Assembly: GCF_008370495.1 (NCBI RefSeq)
Contig: NZ_VTUX01000007.1
Location: 370,736 to 434,735, forward strand
Direction: 5' to 3'
Length of the DNA: 64,000 bases
DNA from: Pseudohalioglobus sediminis
Lineage (GTDB): Bacteria; Pseudomonadota; Gammaproteobacteria; Pseudomonadales; Halieaceae
Of this stretch, positions 40,882 to 49,772 are shown one piece after another (within the stretch, counting starts at the first letter, position 1; each line of letters starts with the position of its first letter). The notes under the pieces are model-generated. The model worked only from the letters and a program-made list of their open reading frames with translations. It did no database searches and was not told the origin of the DNA. A program made the translations under genes and the position numbers.

Positions 40882-43176
40882 TTAACCCTGTGCTGTACGG
40901 CTGTCTGCGTAACTCCACCAGGGTGGCAGCAATTCACGATACAGCCGCTGTCCATAGCGCACGTCCACCAGCAGAGCCCGACCGCTGTCATTGTCAGTGC
41001 GCACCACGCGCCCCAGTGCCTGGTCAACCTTCTGCATAGCGGGATATACATAGGCATACTCGAAACCCTGCCCGTAGGCGCGCTGATACCACTCGCGCAG
41101 CAGCTCACGCTCCCGGCCCACCTGTGGCATACCCACACCCACCACCGCGACCCCGGACAGCAGGTCGCCGGGAAGGTCGATACCCTCCGCGAAAACACCG
41201 CCGAGAATGCAGAATGCGGCGACGTTGTTGGATTCTGCGAGCGCGCTGAACAGACCATTGCGCGCCGTTTCGTCCATTTCGGAATACTGCTCCCAACAGA
41301 GGCGGCCGGCCAGCCCGCCGGTGTCTTTTAGCAGGCTCAGCGTGGCACGCAGGTAGTGATAGGAGGGAAAATAGACAATACAGTTACCAGCACATTCGCC
41401 CAGGAAACGGCTGATCCTGGCTGCCAGCTGCCCGGCGCTGGCTTCACGCTGTCGGTAGCGGGTATCGATGCCGGTCTCAACCTCCACCAGCAACTGCTGC
41501 GGCTGGAAGGGCGAGTGCAGGCGCCGGCACACGGCGGCACCGTCCAGGCCCAGGATCTGCCGCATCCACTCCCGCGGTGAAAGGGTGGCGGAAAAAACCA
41601 CTACAGAATGCGCGCGTGCGTGACACTGCGCCAGCAGGCGCGAGGGATCGAGGCAATTCAGCGTCAGTTGCAGACCCTGGCTGCCATCGCCGCGGAGCAG
41701 TTCAAACCGGTACTCCTCGTCCCACTGCTCTGCCACCCGCAGCCACTGCAACAGGGCAAAGAAGAAATCCATCAGCGCGGGATTGGCGGGGGCGAACCGG
41801 GGGTCCTCCGCCATAGCCCCGACCACCGCCGCTATCACCTCGCCCATGGCCGTGAGCAGGTTCGCCGGCAGCGTGTCGCGAACATCGCTGTCGCTCTGTT
41901 CGGCCCACGGTTCTTTCTGTAGCGCAAGCAGCGCCCGATTGAGCCGTTGCAGCGTCTTCCTGACATCCCCGGTGGCAGAGCGTTTGACCTGCATCAGCGC
42001 CGCCTTGGCAAGGTGCGCGCTGTAAAGGGTGCGCGCTCGCTCTGGCAGGTTGTGTGCCTCGTCCTGCAGCACGGTCCAGCGCCGGCTTTCCTGCATCAGG
42101 CGCCCCAACAGGGGCTGCAGGCTGTACACGTAATGGACGTCCGCTACTACGATATCAACCCAGGGCAACAGATCGAAAGCCAGTTGGTAGGGGCACACAC
42201 TGTGGGCGCGGGCGATGGACTCTATTTTCTCGCGGCCCAGCACGCCACCCTGCACGGCTGCAGTCATGGCGTCGCCGAGGCGATCATAGTAGCCCCGCGC
42301 ATAGGGACAGTCGTCGCCGTGGCAGGCGCTGCCCGGCGACAGGCAGGCGCTCTCCTTTGCGGTCAGGCTGACACTGCAGGCGCGCAGACCGGCATCCGTC
42401 ATCAGTTCCAGGGTCTGCTCCGCGGCCCGCCGCCCCACGGTGCGCGATGTTACGAAAGCCAGCGCATCGTGCTTGCCTGTCGCCATCGCCTTCAGTGCCG
42501 GGTACAGCACCGCAACAGTCTTGCCAATACCGGTGGGCGCTTCCAGCATCAGCTGGCCGCCCTGGTCGACGCACTTGTAGACCAGCTCGGCAATGTCACG
42601 CTGCCCGGGGCGAAACTCGCCGTGGGGAAAAGCCAGCTGCTGCAGGCTGGCGTTGCGTTGCTCCCGCAAAGCCGACAACAGCGACAACCACCGGGAAAAT
42701 CGCTGCAGCGTATCCTGCAGGAACATCTGCAACTCCTCGCGCGTGTAACGCTGCGAGAGGGGGTGCTCCTGTTCGGTGTCGATATCCAGCCAGGTCAGGC
42801 GTACATCCAGCGCCGGCAGGTTTTCCTCCGCCGCGATGATCGCCGCATAGATCCGCGCCTGCGCCAGGTGCAGGCGGCTGACGGCAGGCGGGATGTTGGC
42901 GGGATCTCCGCGGCAGGTCTTGATTTCTTCCAGCAGCCCGGCCTCACGGTCATAGCCGTCGGCCCTGCCACGCAACAATAGGGCGTGATCGTCGCGCTGG
43001 AAGCGGTAGCTTACTGCGAACTCGCGCTGGTAGGAGGCACCGCGCCTGCGGTAGACGCGCTCATGGCCGGCCACCCCCTGCTCGGCGGTAGGCGCCGGGG
43101 TATAGCGGTGATCAATATCACCGCTGCGATGGCAGAAGGCCACCAGGTCACGGACACTGACCGCAAATTCAGTCAT
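40882..43176 (-). CDS. PD-(D/E)XK nuclease - DinG/XPD-type helicase fusion
   Basis: An iron-sulfur superfamily-2 DNA helicase joined to an N-terminal nuclease-like domain, 764 aa from ATG 43176. Residues about 1-150 look like a PD-(D/E)XK/Cas4-type nuclease (LLRGRADGYDREAG, then EEIKT as the E-x-K). The helicase core has Walker A EAPTGIGKT near 215. Four cysteines spread through CLSPGSACHGDDCP and SVCPYQ (about 280-330) probably hold a 4Fe-4S cluster. LQDEAHNLP near 372 is the DEAH box, and GRVVRTDNDSG near the end is motif VI. It overlaps the FAN1 stop by 8 bp, so the two act together in DNA repair. Confidence 0.82.
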   Translation of the reverse strand: MTEFAVSVRDLVAFCHRSGDIDHRYTPAPTAEQGVAGHERVYRRRGASYQREFAVSYRFQRDDHALLLRGRADGYDREAGLLEEIKTCRGDPANIPPAVSRLHLAQARIYAAIIAAEENLPALDVRLTWLDIDTEQEHPLSQRYTREELQMFLQDTLQRFSRWLSLLSALREQRNASLQQLAFPHGEFRPGQRDIAELVYKCVDQGGQLMLEAPTGIGKTVAVLYPALKAMATGKHDALAFVTSRTVGRRAAEQTLELMTDAGLRACSVSLTAKESACLSPGSACHGDDCPYARGYYDRLGDAMTAAVQGGVLGREKIESIARAHSVCPYQLAFDLLPWVDIVVADVHYVYSLQPLLGRLMQESRRWTVLQDEAHNLPERARTLYSAHLAKAALMQVKRSATGDVRKTLQRLNRALLALQKEPWAEQSDSDVRDTLPANLLTAMGEVIAAVVGAMAEDPRFAPANPALMDFFFALLQWLRVAEQWDEEYRFELLRGDGSQGLQLTLNCLDPSRLLAQCHARAHSVVVFSATLSPREWMRQILGLDGAAVCRRLHSPFQPQQLLVEVETGIDTRYRQREASAGQLAARISRFLGECAGNCIVYFPSYHYLRATLSLLKDTGGLAGRLCWEQYSEMDETARNGLFSALAESNNVAAFCILGGVFAEGIDLPGDLLSGVAVVGVGMPQVGRERELLREWYQRAYGQGFEYAYVYPAMQKVDQALGRVVRTDNDSGRALLVDVRYGQRLYRELLPPWWSYADSRTAQG

Positions 43177-44827
43177 CGAGCCACTGCACCCGCGCCACCG
43201 CTGCCGGGATGTCCGCTGAGGCAAAAAACCGCAACCAGCGCTTCTGGCTCTCCTGTAGTGTGTCGCCGGGCCCTTTCACCTCGATCATCTGGTAATGCCC
43301 GGGCCGGGCGCCCAGCGCCAGCAGGTCAGGGAATCCGCGCCGGTTTTCCCGTGGATCAAACAGCATGCGCTGCCAGATAGCCAGCAGGTGTTCCCGGGGA
43401 ATGACCCGGCTCGCTGCGGCCACCGTGTTCTCGTCCAACGCGTCCCAGTTGACCCAGCGGCACTGGTAACCGGCATAGGCGCGCCAGCAGCGCCTCAACT
43501 CGCTCTCCAGCGACACTGTGGACAACTCCGCGAGGCGATCATCCAGCAGCGCCGCCCTGGCAACACGAAACTGCTGCTCATACATATCAGTCGGGGCACT
43601 CTGGTACGGATTGTTGAAGGCGCCCGGCACCGGGGCAAATATCTGCTCCCAGAAGGCCAGGCCGAACAGCGCGTTCATCAACTGGTTCTCGACATACAGC
43701 ACCTGGTCCCATTGCGCCTGCAAGGCACGGGCAGCGCTCCTTTCCACACGCCCGGAATCCGCTGGCAAGGCCATGTCGAACTGCTGGAAATCATCCCGGC
43801 GCCGTGGCTGGCGGGTACCGTGAAGCTTGCGCCGCACACGCGGCAGAATCCGCGCCGCGGCATCTCGCTCGTCCTCGCACCAGGGTTCCTCGGCAATTTG
43901 CTGGCACAGGGCCTCTGCCTGGACGAGATCGCCCCCCGCTTCCAGTAACCGGGCCCGACGTTCACGCGCCGGATGTCGCGCACTGCGGCAGTACAGGGCA
44001 ATAGCGAGCTCGTTCTCGCCAAGACGCTCCAGCTGGCGGGCCACGCGGTTGTAGAGGCGATCCCGGCGCCGTTTTGCCACCGGCTCATCACACACGTCCT
44101 GCAACAGGGCTTCGGCCAGCGCACACATTGCTGGTACATCGTCCTGCTCCAGCGCCTGCTGCCAGGCATCCTCGGCGGCAGCGCATGCCAGGAAGGCATC
44201 GAGGGCTTCGCGGCGGGAAAACAGGCGCTGGTTCCGGTCCAGTTCGTAGGGATAGTACCGCGCAACCCCCAGGTCGCTGAGCACAAAGTCGGTTAGCCCC
44301 TGGTAGCGATTGCCGAAAAAAAGAAGCTGCAGCCGGTTCACGACGTCCGCTGCCGCCGGCGCGATTACACCTGCCCGGTCGGCTGAAGCCAGCACCTGCA
44401 GGTGTCTGCGCTCGTCATCCGCAAGCAGTCGCAGTGACTCCAGTACCAGGGCCTTTTCGCCCGGTGCCACGCCAAACAGTTGCACCAGCTCCGGCAGGGT
44501 GCACAAGCGCCCCAGTTCTTCCACCGACAGGGACTGCGCCTGCACGGCAAGCCCTGCATCCAGCAGTTCGCGCACCGCCGCAGCCAGGTCGCCCAGTTCC
44601 GGGTACTGCAGTTGCGCCACGCGAAACCAGGGACCCACACGGGAGATCAGGCGTACATAGAGGCACTGGGCGTCAAAACCCAGGCCCCTGTACGCCTCGT
44701 AGAAGGACAGCTCTTCGGCATTGAGAATATCAAGGTACTGGTCCTCGACCGCATCCAGCAGTTTGTGGAAGTTGTCCCTGTAATAATGCGGGGACAGCGC
44801 CGCGGGTTCGCGGTCCGGTGGCAGCAA
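43169..44827 (-). CDS. FAN1-type VRR-NUC structure-specific nuclease
   Basis: Bacterial homologue of FAN1, a 5'-flap endo/exonuclease that processes interstrand cross-links. The 552-aa protein has an N-terminal alpha-helical/SAP-like part (SPHYYRDNFHKLLDAVEDQY onward) and a helical TPR-like middle (about 150-330, with Arg/Glu-rich repeats). The C-terminal VRR-NUC domain has GFPDLLAL, MIEVKGPGD and QKRWL (about 490-535), which contain the catalytic Asp, Glu and Lys. The start is TTG 44827, since no ATG occurs in the first 120 codons. A GGAG is 12 nt upstream and the stop of the sugar dehydrogenase gene lies 3 bp before. Confidence 0.85.
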   Translation of the reverse strand: MLPPDREPAALSPHYYRDNFHKLLDAVEDQYLDILNAEELSFYEAYRGLGFDAQCLYVRLISRVGPWFRVAQLQYPELGDLAAAVRELLDAGLAVQAQSLSVEELGRLCTLPELVQLFGVAPGEKALVLESLRLLADDERRHLQVLASADRAGVIAPAAADVVNRLQLLFFGNRYQGLTDFVLSDLGVARYYPYELDRNQRLFSRREALDAFLACAAAEDAWQQALEQDDVPAMCALAEALLQDVCDEPVAKRRRDRLYNRVARQLERLGENELAIALYCRSARHPARERRARLLEAGGDLVQAEALCQQIAEEPWCEDERDAAARILPRVRRKLHGTRQPRRRDDFQQFDMALPADSGRVERSAARALQAQWDQVLYVENQLMNALFGLAFWEQIFAPVPGAFNNPYQSAPTDMYEQQFRVARAALLDDRLAELSTVSLESELRRCWRAYAGYQCRWVNWDALDENTVAAASRVIPREHLLAIWQRMLFDPRENRRGFPDLLALGARPGHYQMIEVKGPGDTLQESQKRWLRFFASADIPAAVARVQWLDD

Positions 44828-44830
44828 GGC

Positions 44831-46000
44831 TCAGCGCGGCTCCAGCCTGATAAGCCGCGAGCGGTCAGCCAGCGCGTAAACCAGGCCGTCAGGGCCGATC
44901 TGGAGATCGCGAATGCGCATATTGAGGTTGCCCAGCAGCCGGGTCTCCTTGCCGGGCCTGCCCTGGTCATCCAGCTGCAATCGGTTGATCCGCGCCAGCC
45001 GCAGCCCGGAAACCAACAGCGAGGATTCCCACCCGGGGTAAACGTCACCCTGGTAGAAAGCGAGACCTCCCGTTCCCAGTGAAGGCGTGTAGTAGATCAA
45101 CGGCTGCTCCATCCCGGATTTGTGGGTGCCCTCACCAATGGCACCGCCGCCGTATTCCTCTCCGTAGGTGATCACCGGCCAGCCGTAATTGGCGCCGGCC
45201 TTGAGGATATTTATTTCGTCACCGCCCTGTGGCCCGTGCTCGGACGTCCAGATTTCACGCGTACCCGGCCGGCGCGCCATGCCCTGTGGGTTGCGATGGC
45301 CGTAGGTAAAGATTTCGGGCAAGGCATCATCACGCCCCACAAACGGGTTGTCCGCCGGCACCCGGCCATCCTCGGTCAGTCGCAGCACCTTGCCGCTGTG
45401 TGTCAGCAGGCTCTGCGCCTGGTCGCGATTGCCACGGTCGCCAACCGTGATGTAAAGCAGGCCCTGGTCGAGCAGCAGGCGGGAACCAAAGTGCCGGCGC
45501 TCGGGGTAGGCAGGTGTGGCCGTGAACAGCACCTCGAGGTCCTCCAGTGCAGTGCCACGCAGTCGCGCTCGACTTACCCTCGTGGTAAATCCACCCTCAA
45601 CTGCGATTGAGTAGCTCAGGTAGACCCACTGGTTGTTGCTGAAGTCGGGGTGTACCAGCACATCCAGCAGGCCGCCCTGACCTTCATCCGCCACCGCGGG
45701 TACACCGCTGATCTCGGTAGCAACCCAGGTATCCGGCGCGACCAGCTTCATGGTGCCGGGCTTCTCCGTGAGCAGCAGGCGGCCATCGGGAAGGAAGTCC
45801 ATGCCCCAGGGCTCCTGCAGCCACTGCAGCAGGGTACGCACCCGGATTTCTGTTTTCTCGCCGGGCCCGCTGGCACTCGCGGCGTTTTCCAGCACCGGCT
45901 CAACCAGCGCGGGGCCGGGATCGGGGTTGGCGCACGACAGCAGTGCAATCAACGAAAAACCTGCTGCGGATAGGGCAAAAATTTTCAACGACGGGGGCAT
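44831..46000 (-). CDS. PQQ-dependent sugar dehydrogenase-like lipoprotein (YliI/Asd type)
   Basis: A six-bladed beta-propeller of the glucose/sorbosone dehydrogenase family in the periplasm or on the outer membrane. The 389-aa precursor has lipobox LLSCAN (Cys about 23). Family marks are LLQWLQEPWGMDFLPDGRLLLTE near 60, the HPDF loop, YGHRNPQGMARRPGTREIWTSEHGPQGGDE near 225-255 and the GANYGWP motif. Homologues such as E. coli YliI (Asd) oxidise aldoses with PQQ. No PQQ synthesis genes are in the window. The FAN1 gene begins 3 bp downstream. Confidence 0.88.
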   Translation of the reverse strand: MPPSLKIFALSAAGFSLIALLSCANPDPGPALVEPVLENAASASGPGEKTEIRVRTLLQWLQEPWGMDFLPDGRLLLTEKPGTMKLVAPDTWVATEISGVPAVADEGQGGLLDVLVHPDFSNNQWVYLSYSIAVEGGFTTRVSRARLRGTALEDLEVLFTATPAYPERRHFGSRLLLDQGLLYITVGDRGNRDQAQSLLTHSGKVLRLTEDGRVPADNPFVGRDDALPEIFTYGHRNPQGMARRPGTREIWTSEHGPQGGDEINILKAGANYGWPVITYGEEYGGGAIGEGTHKSGMEQPLIYYTPSLGTGGLAFYQGDVYPGWESSLLVSGLRLARINRLQLDDQGRPGKETRLLGNLNMRIRDLQIGPDGLVYALADRSRLIRLEPR

Positions 46001-46171
46001 GCGGACTGTCCAGTGTTAATCATTTTCGGAGGCTTATGGTACGTCATTCTACGCTATCCGGTTTGCCTTGCCAGACCTTTGGGGCCACGGGGCGACACTG
46101 TACCGCGCCCGGAAATTAGGGCATGCTGCCTCTCTCGAGCACGATCACCCAGAGCCTTCAAGAAGCGGACA

Positions 46172-47641
46172 GTGAGCCACCCCAAGCAATCCATTACCGG
46201 CCTCCAGGCACTCGCGCCCATCCTGTTTCTCGTCGTATTACTGGCCTGTTCGGTCTACCTGTTTGGCGCAGATTCATCCTACGGCGCCAACCAGATAGCA
46301 CTGATACTCGCCACCTGCGTGGCAGCGCTGGTGGGGCGGCGCTGCGGTGTGAGCTGGCGCGAAGCCCAGGAGGGCATCGTTCACGGCATCAGCCTCGGTC
46401 TGGGCCCGGTGCTGATTCTGCTGGCGGTGGGTATGTTGATCGGTACCTGGATCCTCTGCGGCACGGTGCCAACGATGATCTATTACGGCGTGAAGATCCT
46501 CGACCCCTCCCTGTTCTACGCCGCCAGTGCCGCCATCTGCGCGATCGTCGCGGTGAGTATAGGCAGCTCATGGACGGTTGCCGGAACCCTGGGCATCGGC
46601 CTGATGGGCATCGCCGGCAGTTTCGGCCTGTCCCCCGCCATAACGGCCGGCGCCATTATCTCGGGTGCCTACTTTGGCGACAAGCTCTCACCCATGTCAG
46701 ATACCACCAACCTGGCGTCAGCCGTCACCGGCGTGGACCTGTTCGCGCACATTCGCCACATGCTGTGGACAACGGTGCCCAGCTTCACCCTCGCGCTGCT
46801 GCTGTTTGCCGTGCTGGGGTCCTCAGAGGGGGCCACGCCCGAGGAGATAACGTCTCTGCAGACCGCGCTGTCCGATCAGTTCAACATCGGCCTGCACCTG
46901 TTGCTGCCGCTATTATTGATGCTGACGCTGGTTTTCCTGCGCCTGCCCGCTTTCCCGGCAATCGTTGTCAGCGCGCTGGCTGGCGCTGTTTTCGCCTTGC
47001 TGTTCCAGCCGCAGCAGGTCGCGGTCCTGGCCGGGGAGACCGGCGATCTGTCCGCGCCCTTCGTGCAATTGAAGGGCGTGTGGACTGCGCTGTTCGCGGG
47101 TTTCAGTGCCGACAGCGGCAACATCTTCCTCGATGAACTGCTCAGCAAGGGCGGCATGGAGTCCATGCTCAACACCGTCTGGTTGATCATCAGTGCCCTG
47201 GGTTTTGGTGGCGTGCTCGAACGTACCGGCATCCTCGGTTACCTGCTGCAGGTTGCACTGCGCAGCGTGAACAGCGTGGGCTCACTGGTGACCACCACCG
47301 TGGTGACCTGCATCGGCACCAACGCGCTGGCGGCAGACCAGTTCATAGCCATTGCGATTCCAGGCCGCATGTACCGGCAGGCCTACCGCGAAAGGGGCCT
47401 GTCCGCGCTTAACCTGTCGCGCACGCTGGAGGACTCCGCCACGCTGACCTCGGCACTGATACCCTGGAACACCTGCGGCGCCTACATGTCGGCGACGCTG
47501 GGGATTGCCACCCTCAGCTATGCGCCGTACGCATTCTTTAACCTGCTCTGCCCCCTGGTAGCCATCGTCTATGGCTACTTCCATATCGCTCTCAAACCCG
47601 CATCCCATGACGCCGAGGGCGTCGCTGGAGTTGACGCATGA
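46172..47641 (+). CDS. NhaC-family Na+/H+ antiporter
   Basis: A polytopic inner-membrane protein of the NhaC family that should exchange Na+ for protons, which fits a marine cell. The start is taken as GTG 46172 (VSHPKQSITG), giving 489 aa, the usual length. An in-frame GTG at 46013 would add about 53 unlikely, Arg/Cys-rich residues. Features are about 11-12 hydrophobic segments and GAYFGDKLSPMSDTTNLAS near 165, a characteristic ion-site region. Late GTNALAADQFIAIAIPGRMY and LEDSATLTSALIPWNTCG motifs follow. It is divergent from the dehydrogenase gene and overlaps the thioesterase gene by 4 bp. Confidence 0.88.
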   Translation: MSHPKQSITGLQALAPILFLVVLLACSVYLFGADSSYGANQIALILATCVAALVGRRCGVSWREAQEGIVHGISLGLGPVLILLAVGMLIGTWILCGTVPTMIYYGVKILDPSLFYAASAAICAIVAVSIGSSWTVAGTLGIGLMGIAGSFGLSPAITAGAIISGAYFGDKLSPMSDTTNLASAVTGVDLFAHIRHMLWTTVPSFTLALLLFAVLGSSEGATPEEITSLQTALSDQFNIGLHLLLPLLLMLTLVFLRLPAFPAIVVSALAGAVFALLFQPQQVAVLAGETGDLSAPFVQLKGVWTALFAGFSADSGNIFLDELLSKGGMESMLNTVWLIISALGFGGVLERTGILGYLLQVALRSVNSVGSLVTTTVVTCIGTNALAADQFIAIAIPGRMYRQAYRERGLSALNLSRTLEDSATLTSALIPWNTCGAYMSATLGIATLSYAPYAFFNLLCPLVAIVYGYFHIALKPASHDAEGVAGVDA

Positions 47642-48108
47642 CCACTGCCGACCTGCCCTGGGACTACCCACACCCCCATGTTGTGGAAGTCTGCGTGGCC
47701 GGGACAGATATGGATGGCCTGAACCACACCAACAATACGGTCTACATACAGTGGTGCGAGGAAGCAGCGTGGTCGCACTCTGCGGCACTGGGTCTTGATC
47801 TGGAGGCTTACCGGCAACTGGACAGGGCTATGGCCATCACCCACAGCGATTTCCATTACCTGGCAGCATCGCGGGAAGGGGATGAACTGGCCGTTGGCAC
47901 CTGGATTGTCAGCTGGGACCGTCGACTTACCATGCTACGCCGGTTCCAGATATTGCGGCTGCGCGACGGCGCGACACTACTACGCGGCGGCATGCGCTTC
48001 GCGTGTATTGAACTGTCCAGCGGGCGGCCACGGCGCCTGCCGGCGGAGTTCCTGGCGGGTTATGCGCCGGCAGTGCTGGACATAGCAGACCAGGACATCA
48101 TCGTTTAA
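47638..48108 (+). CDS. Acyl-CoA thioesterase, 4HBT/YbgC-like hotdog protein
   Basis: A 156-aa hotdog-fold protein of the 4-hydroxybenzoyl-CoA thioesterase family. The family motif VAGTDMDGLNHTNNTVYIQWCEEAAW (residues about 19-44, broken here only for description) contains the Asp/Asn/Thr residues around the thioester. It normally hydrolyses short or aromatic acyl-CoA thioesters; the substrate is unknown. It overlaps the NhaC stop by four bases. The end shares a TTAA with the convergent epmA stop. Confidence 0.82.
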   Translation: MTTADLPWDYPHPHVVEVCVAGTDMDGLNHTNNTVYIQWCEEAAWSHSAALGLDLEAYRQLDRAMAITHSDFHYLAASREGDELAVGTWIVSWDRRLTMLRRFQILRLRDGATLLRGGMRFACIELSSGRPRRLPAEFLAGYAPAVLDIADQDIIV

Positions 48109-49058
48109 CTGCGCTCCCAGTCGAAGGCCAGCACCTCGCGAATATCGCCAACGCCGGTCACCAACATCAGCAGACGGTCCAGGCCCAGGGCGACCCCTGC
48201 ACAGTCCGGCAGGCCGGCAGACAGGGCCGCCAACAGGGCCTCGTCGAGGGGGCGTTCCGTCATGCCATGCTCTCGCCTGCGGCGATTCTCTGCGCTAAAT
48301 CGCTGCCGCTGCTCCGCGGGATCGGCCAGCTCCCAGTAACCGTTGGCCAGCTCCAGGCCGCGCACATAGACTTCAAAACGGTGGCCCACGGCGACGCCGT
48401 CAACCTGGCCAATACGCGCCAGGGCTGCCTGGCTGGGGGGATAATCGTAGACAAAGCACATGCCGCGGGCTGCCAGGCGCGGCTCCAGCAGATGGCTCAT
48501 CAACAGGTCCAGCCAGAGATCGCGGTCACCTTTCAGTGCACCCACATCCAGGGTTTCACGGGCGCGGGCTTCCAGCGCCTGCAGTCCCGCAGTGAACGGG
48601 TCCAGCCCCAGCTCATCGATGAACAGCGCGCGATAGCTGCAGTACTCCACGGGCAGTTCCCCGAGGCACACAGACAACAGCTGGGCTACCTCGCGCATCA
48701 GGTCGTGGTGATCGAAACCCGGGCGGTACCATTCAAGGAGGGTGAACTCGGGATTGTGTCTTACTCCCGCCTCCCCGTCGCGAAAGGCCCTGGCGACCTG
48801 GAACACGGGGCCACTGCCCGCAGCCAGCAGGCGTTTCATCGCGTATTCAGGGGAAGTCTGCAGGTAGCGTGCTGCGCCCAGTGATTCTCCGCGCTCCACC
48901 ACGAGGGGCTCTATCGAAGGATCGGTCACACCGGTGCTGCACAGCAGCGGTGTTTCTACTTCCAGCACACCCCGGCCGGCAAAGAATTCACGAATGCGCT
49001 GCAACAGGGCGGCGCGGGCACGCAGCGTGTCCAGCGTCGCCGCAGGCTTCCAGTCCAT
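48105..49058 (-). CDS. epmA: EF-P (R)-beta-lysyl ligase
   Basis: EpmA (GenX/PoxA/YjeA) is a lysyl-tRNA-synthetase paralogue without the anticodon-binding domain. It attaches (R)-beta-lysine to Lys34 of EF-P. The 317-aa protein shows class II synthetase motif 2 (FQVARAFRDGEAGVRHNPEFTLLEWY near 100-125) and motif 3 (GVALGLDRLLML near 295). The gene lies 7 bp after efp on the same strand. The matching 2,3-aminomutase EpmB is not in the window. Confidence 0.92.
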   Translation of the reverse strand: MDWKPAATLDTLRARAALLQRIREFFAGRGVLEVETPLLCSTGVTDPSIEPLVVERGESLGAARYLQTSPEYAMKRLLAAGSGPVFQVARAFRDGEAGVRHNPEFTLLEWYRPGFDHHDLMREVAQLLSVCLGELPVEYCSYRALFIDELGLDPFTAGLQALEARARETLDVGALKGDRDLWLDLLMSHLLEPRLAARGMCFVYDYPPSQAALARIGQVDGVAVGHRFEVYVRGLELANGYWELADPAEQRQRFSAENRRRREHGMTERPLDEALLAALSAGLPDCAGVALGLDRLLMLVTGVGDIREVLAFDWERS

Positions 49059-49065
49059 CGTGATA

Positions 49066-49638
49066 TCAGGACTTGCTGGCGCGCCCCTGGTATTCGCCAG
49101 TGCGAGTATCCACGCGAATAATCTCGCCCTCGCTGAGGAACAGGGGCACTTTGACCACGGCTCCGGTGCTCAATTTGGCGGGCTTGCTGCCGCCCTGTGC
49201 CGTATCGCCCTTCAGCCCGGGGTCGGTTTCGACAATTTCCAGCTCAACAAAGTTGGGGGGCGCCACCGACAGCGGGGAGCCGTTGTACAGCGTGACCTCG
49301 CACTTTTCCTGCTCCTTGAGCCACAGGTGCGCGTCACCCACTGCCTTGGCATCAGCCTGGTACTGCTCAAACGTGTCCGGCTCCATAAAAAACCAGAACT
49401 CGCCATCGGTATAGAGGTACTCCATGGTGCGATCCATGACGTCAGCACCCTCGAGTGATTCGCCGGATTTGAAGGTGCGTTCCCAGACCCGGCCCGTATT
49501 CAGATTGCGCAATTTGACGCGATTGAAGGCCTGGCCCTTGCCGGGCTTTACAAACTCATTGTCGAGAATGCTGCAGGGTTCACCGTCCAGCATGACCTTG
49601 AGGCCTGCACGGAATTCGTTTGTGGAGTAGTTTGCCAT
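49066..49638 (-). CDS. efp: Elongation factor P
   Basis: EF-P relieves ribosome stalling at polyproline stretches. The 190-aa protein has three beta-barrel domains. The modification loop near the N-terminus is [10 protein letters not shown], with Lys34 at its tip, the residue modified by EpmA in E. coli-type systems (an Arg32 type would point to EarP instead). It lies directly upstream of epmA, and that pairing supports lysine-34 modification. Confidence 0.96.
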   Translation of the reverse strand: MANYSTNEFRAGLKVMLDGEPCSILDNEFVKPGKGQAFNRVKLRNLNTGRVWERTFKSGESLEGADVMDRTMEYLYTDGEFWFFMEPDTFEQYQADAKAVGDAHLWLKEQEKCEVTLYNGSPLSVAPPNFVELEIVETDPGLKGDTAQGGSKPAKLSTGAVVKVPLFLSEGEIIRVDTRTGEYQGRASKS

Positions 49639-49772
49639 GGATTTACCGTTTTACATGCGCTATTCAAAGAGGCGCTAATGATACCCCAGCGCGCCGGGCA
49701 TTGGGAGATTCGCAGCATTCACGCTGGCAGCGATGAGAGCAAATAGGCTAATCTTCAGGGACCGATACCTGA

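Noticed and set aside
41947..42981. 344-codon frame opposite the helicase gene
   Set aside because: Antisense shadow; the helicase frame has clear Walker and DEAH motifs.
40882..46000. Defence island around the nuclease-helicase genes
   Set aside because: FAN1 and DinG-type helicases are repair proteins found widely next to each other; no restriction, toxin or phage genes nearby.
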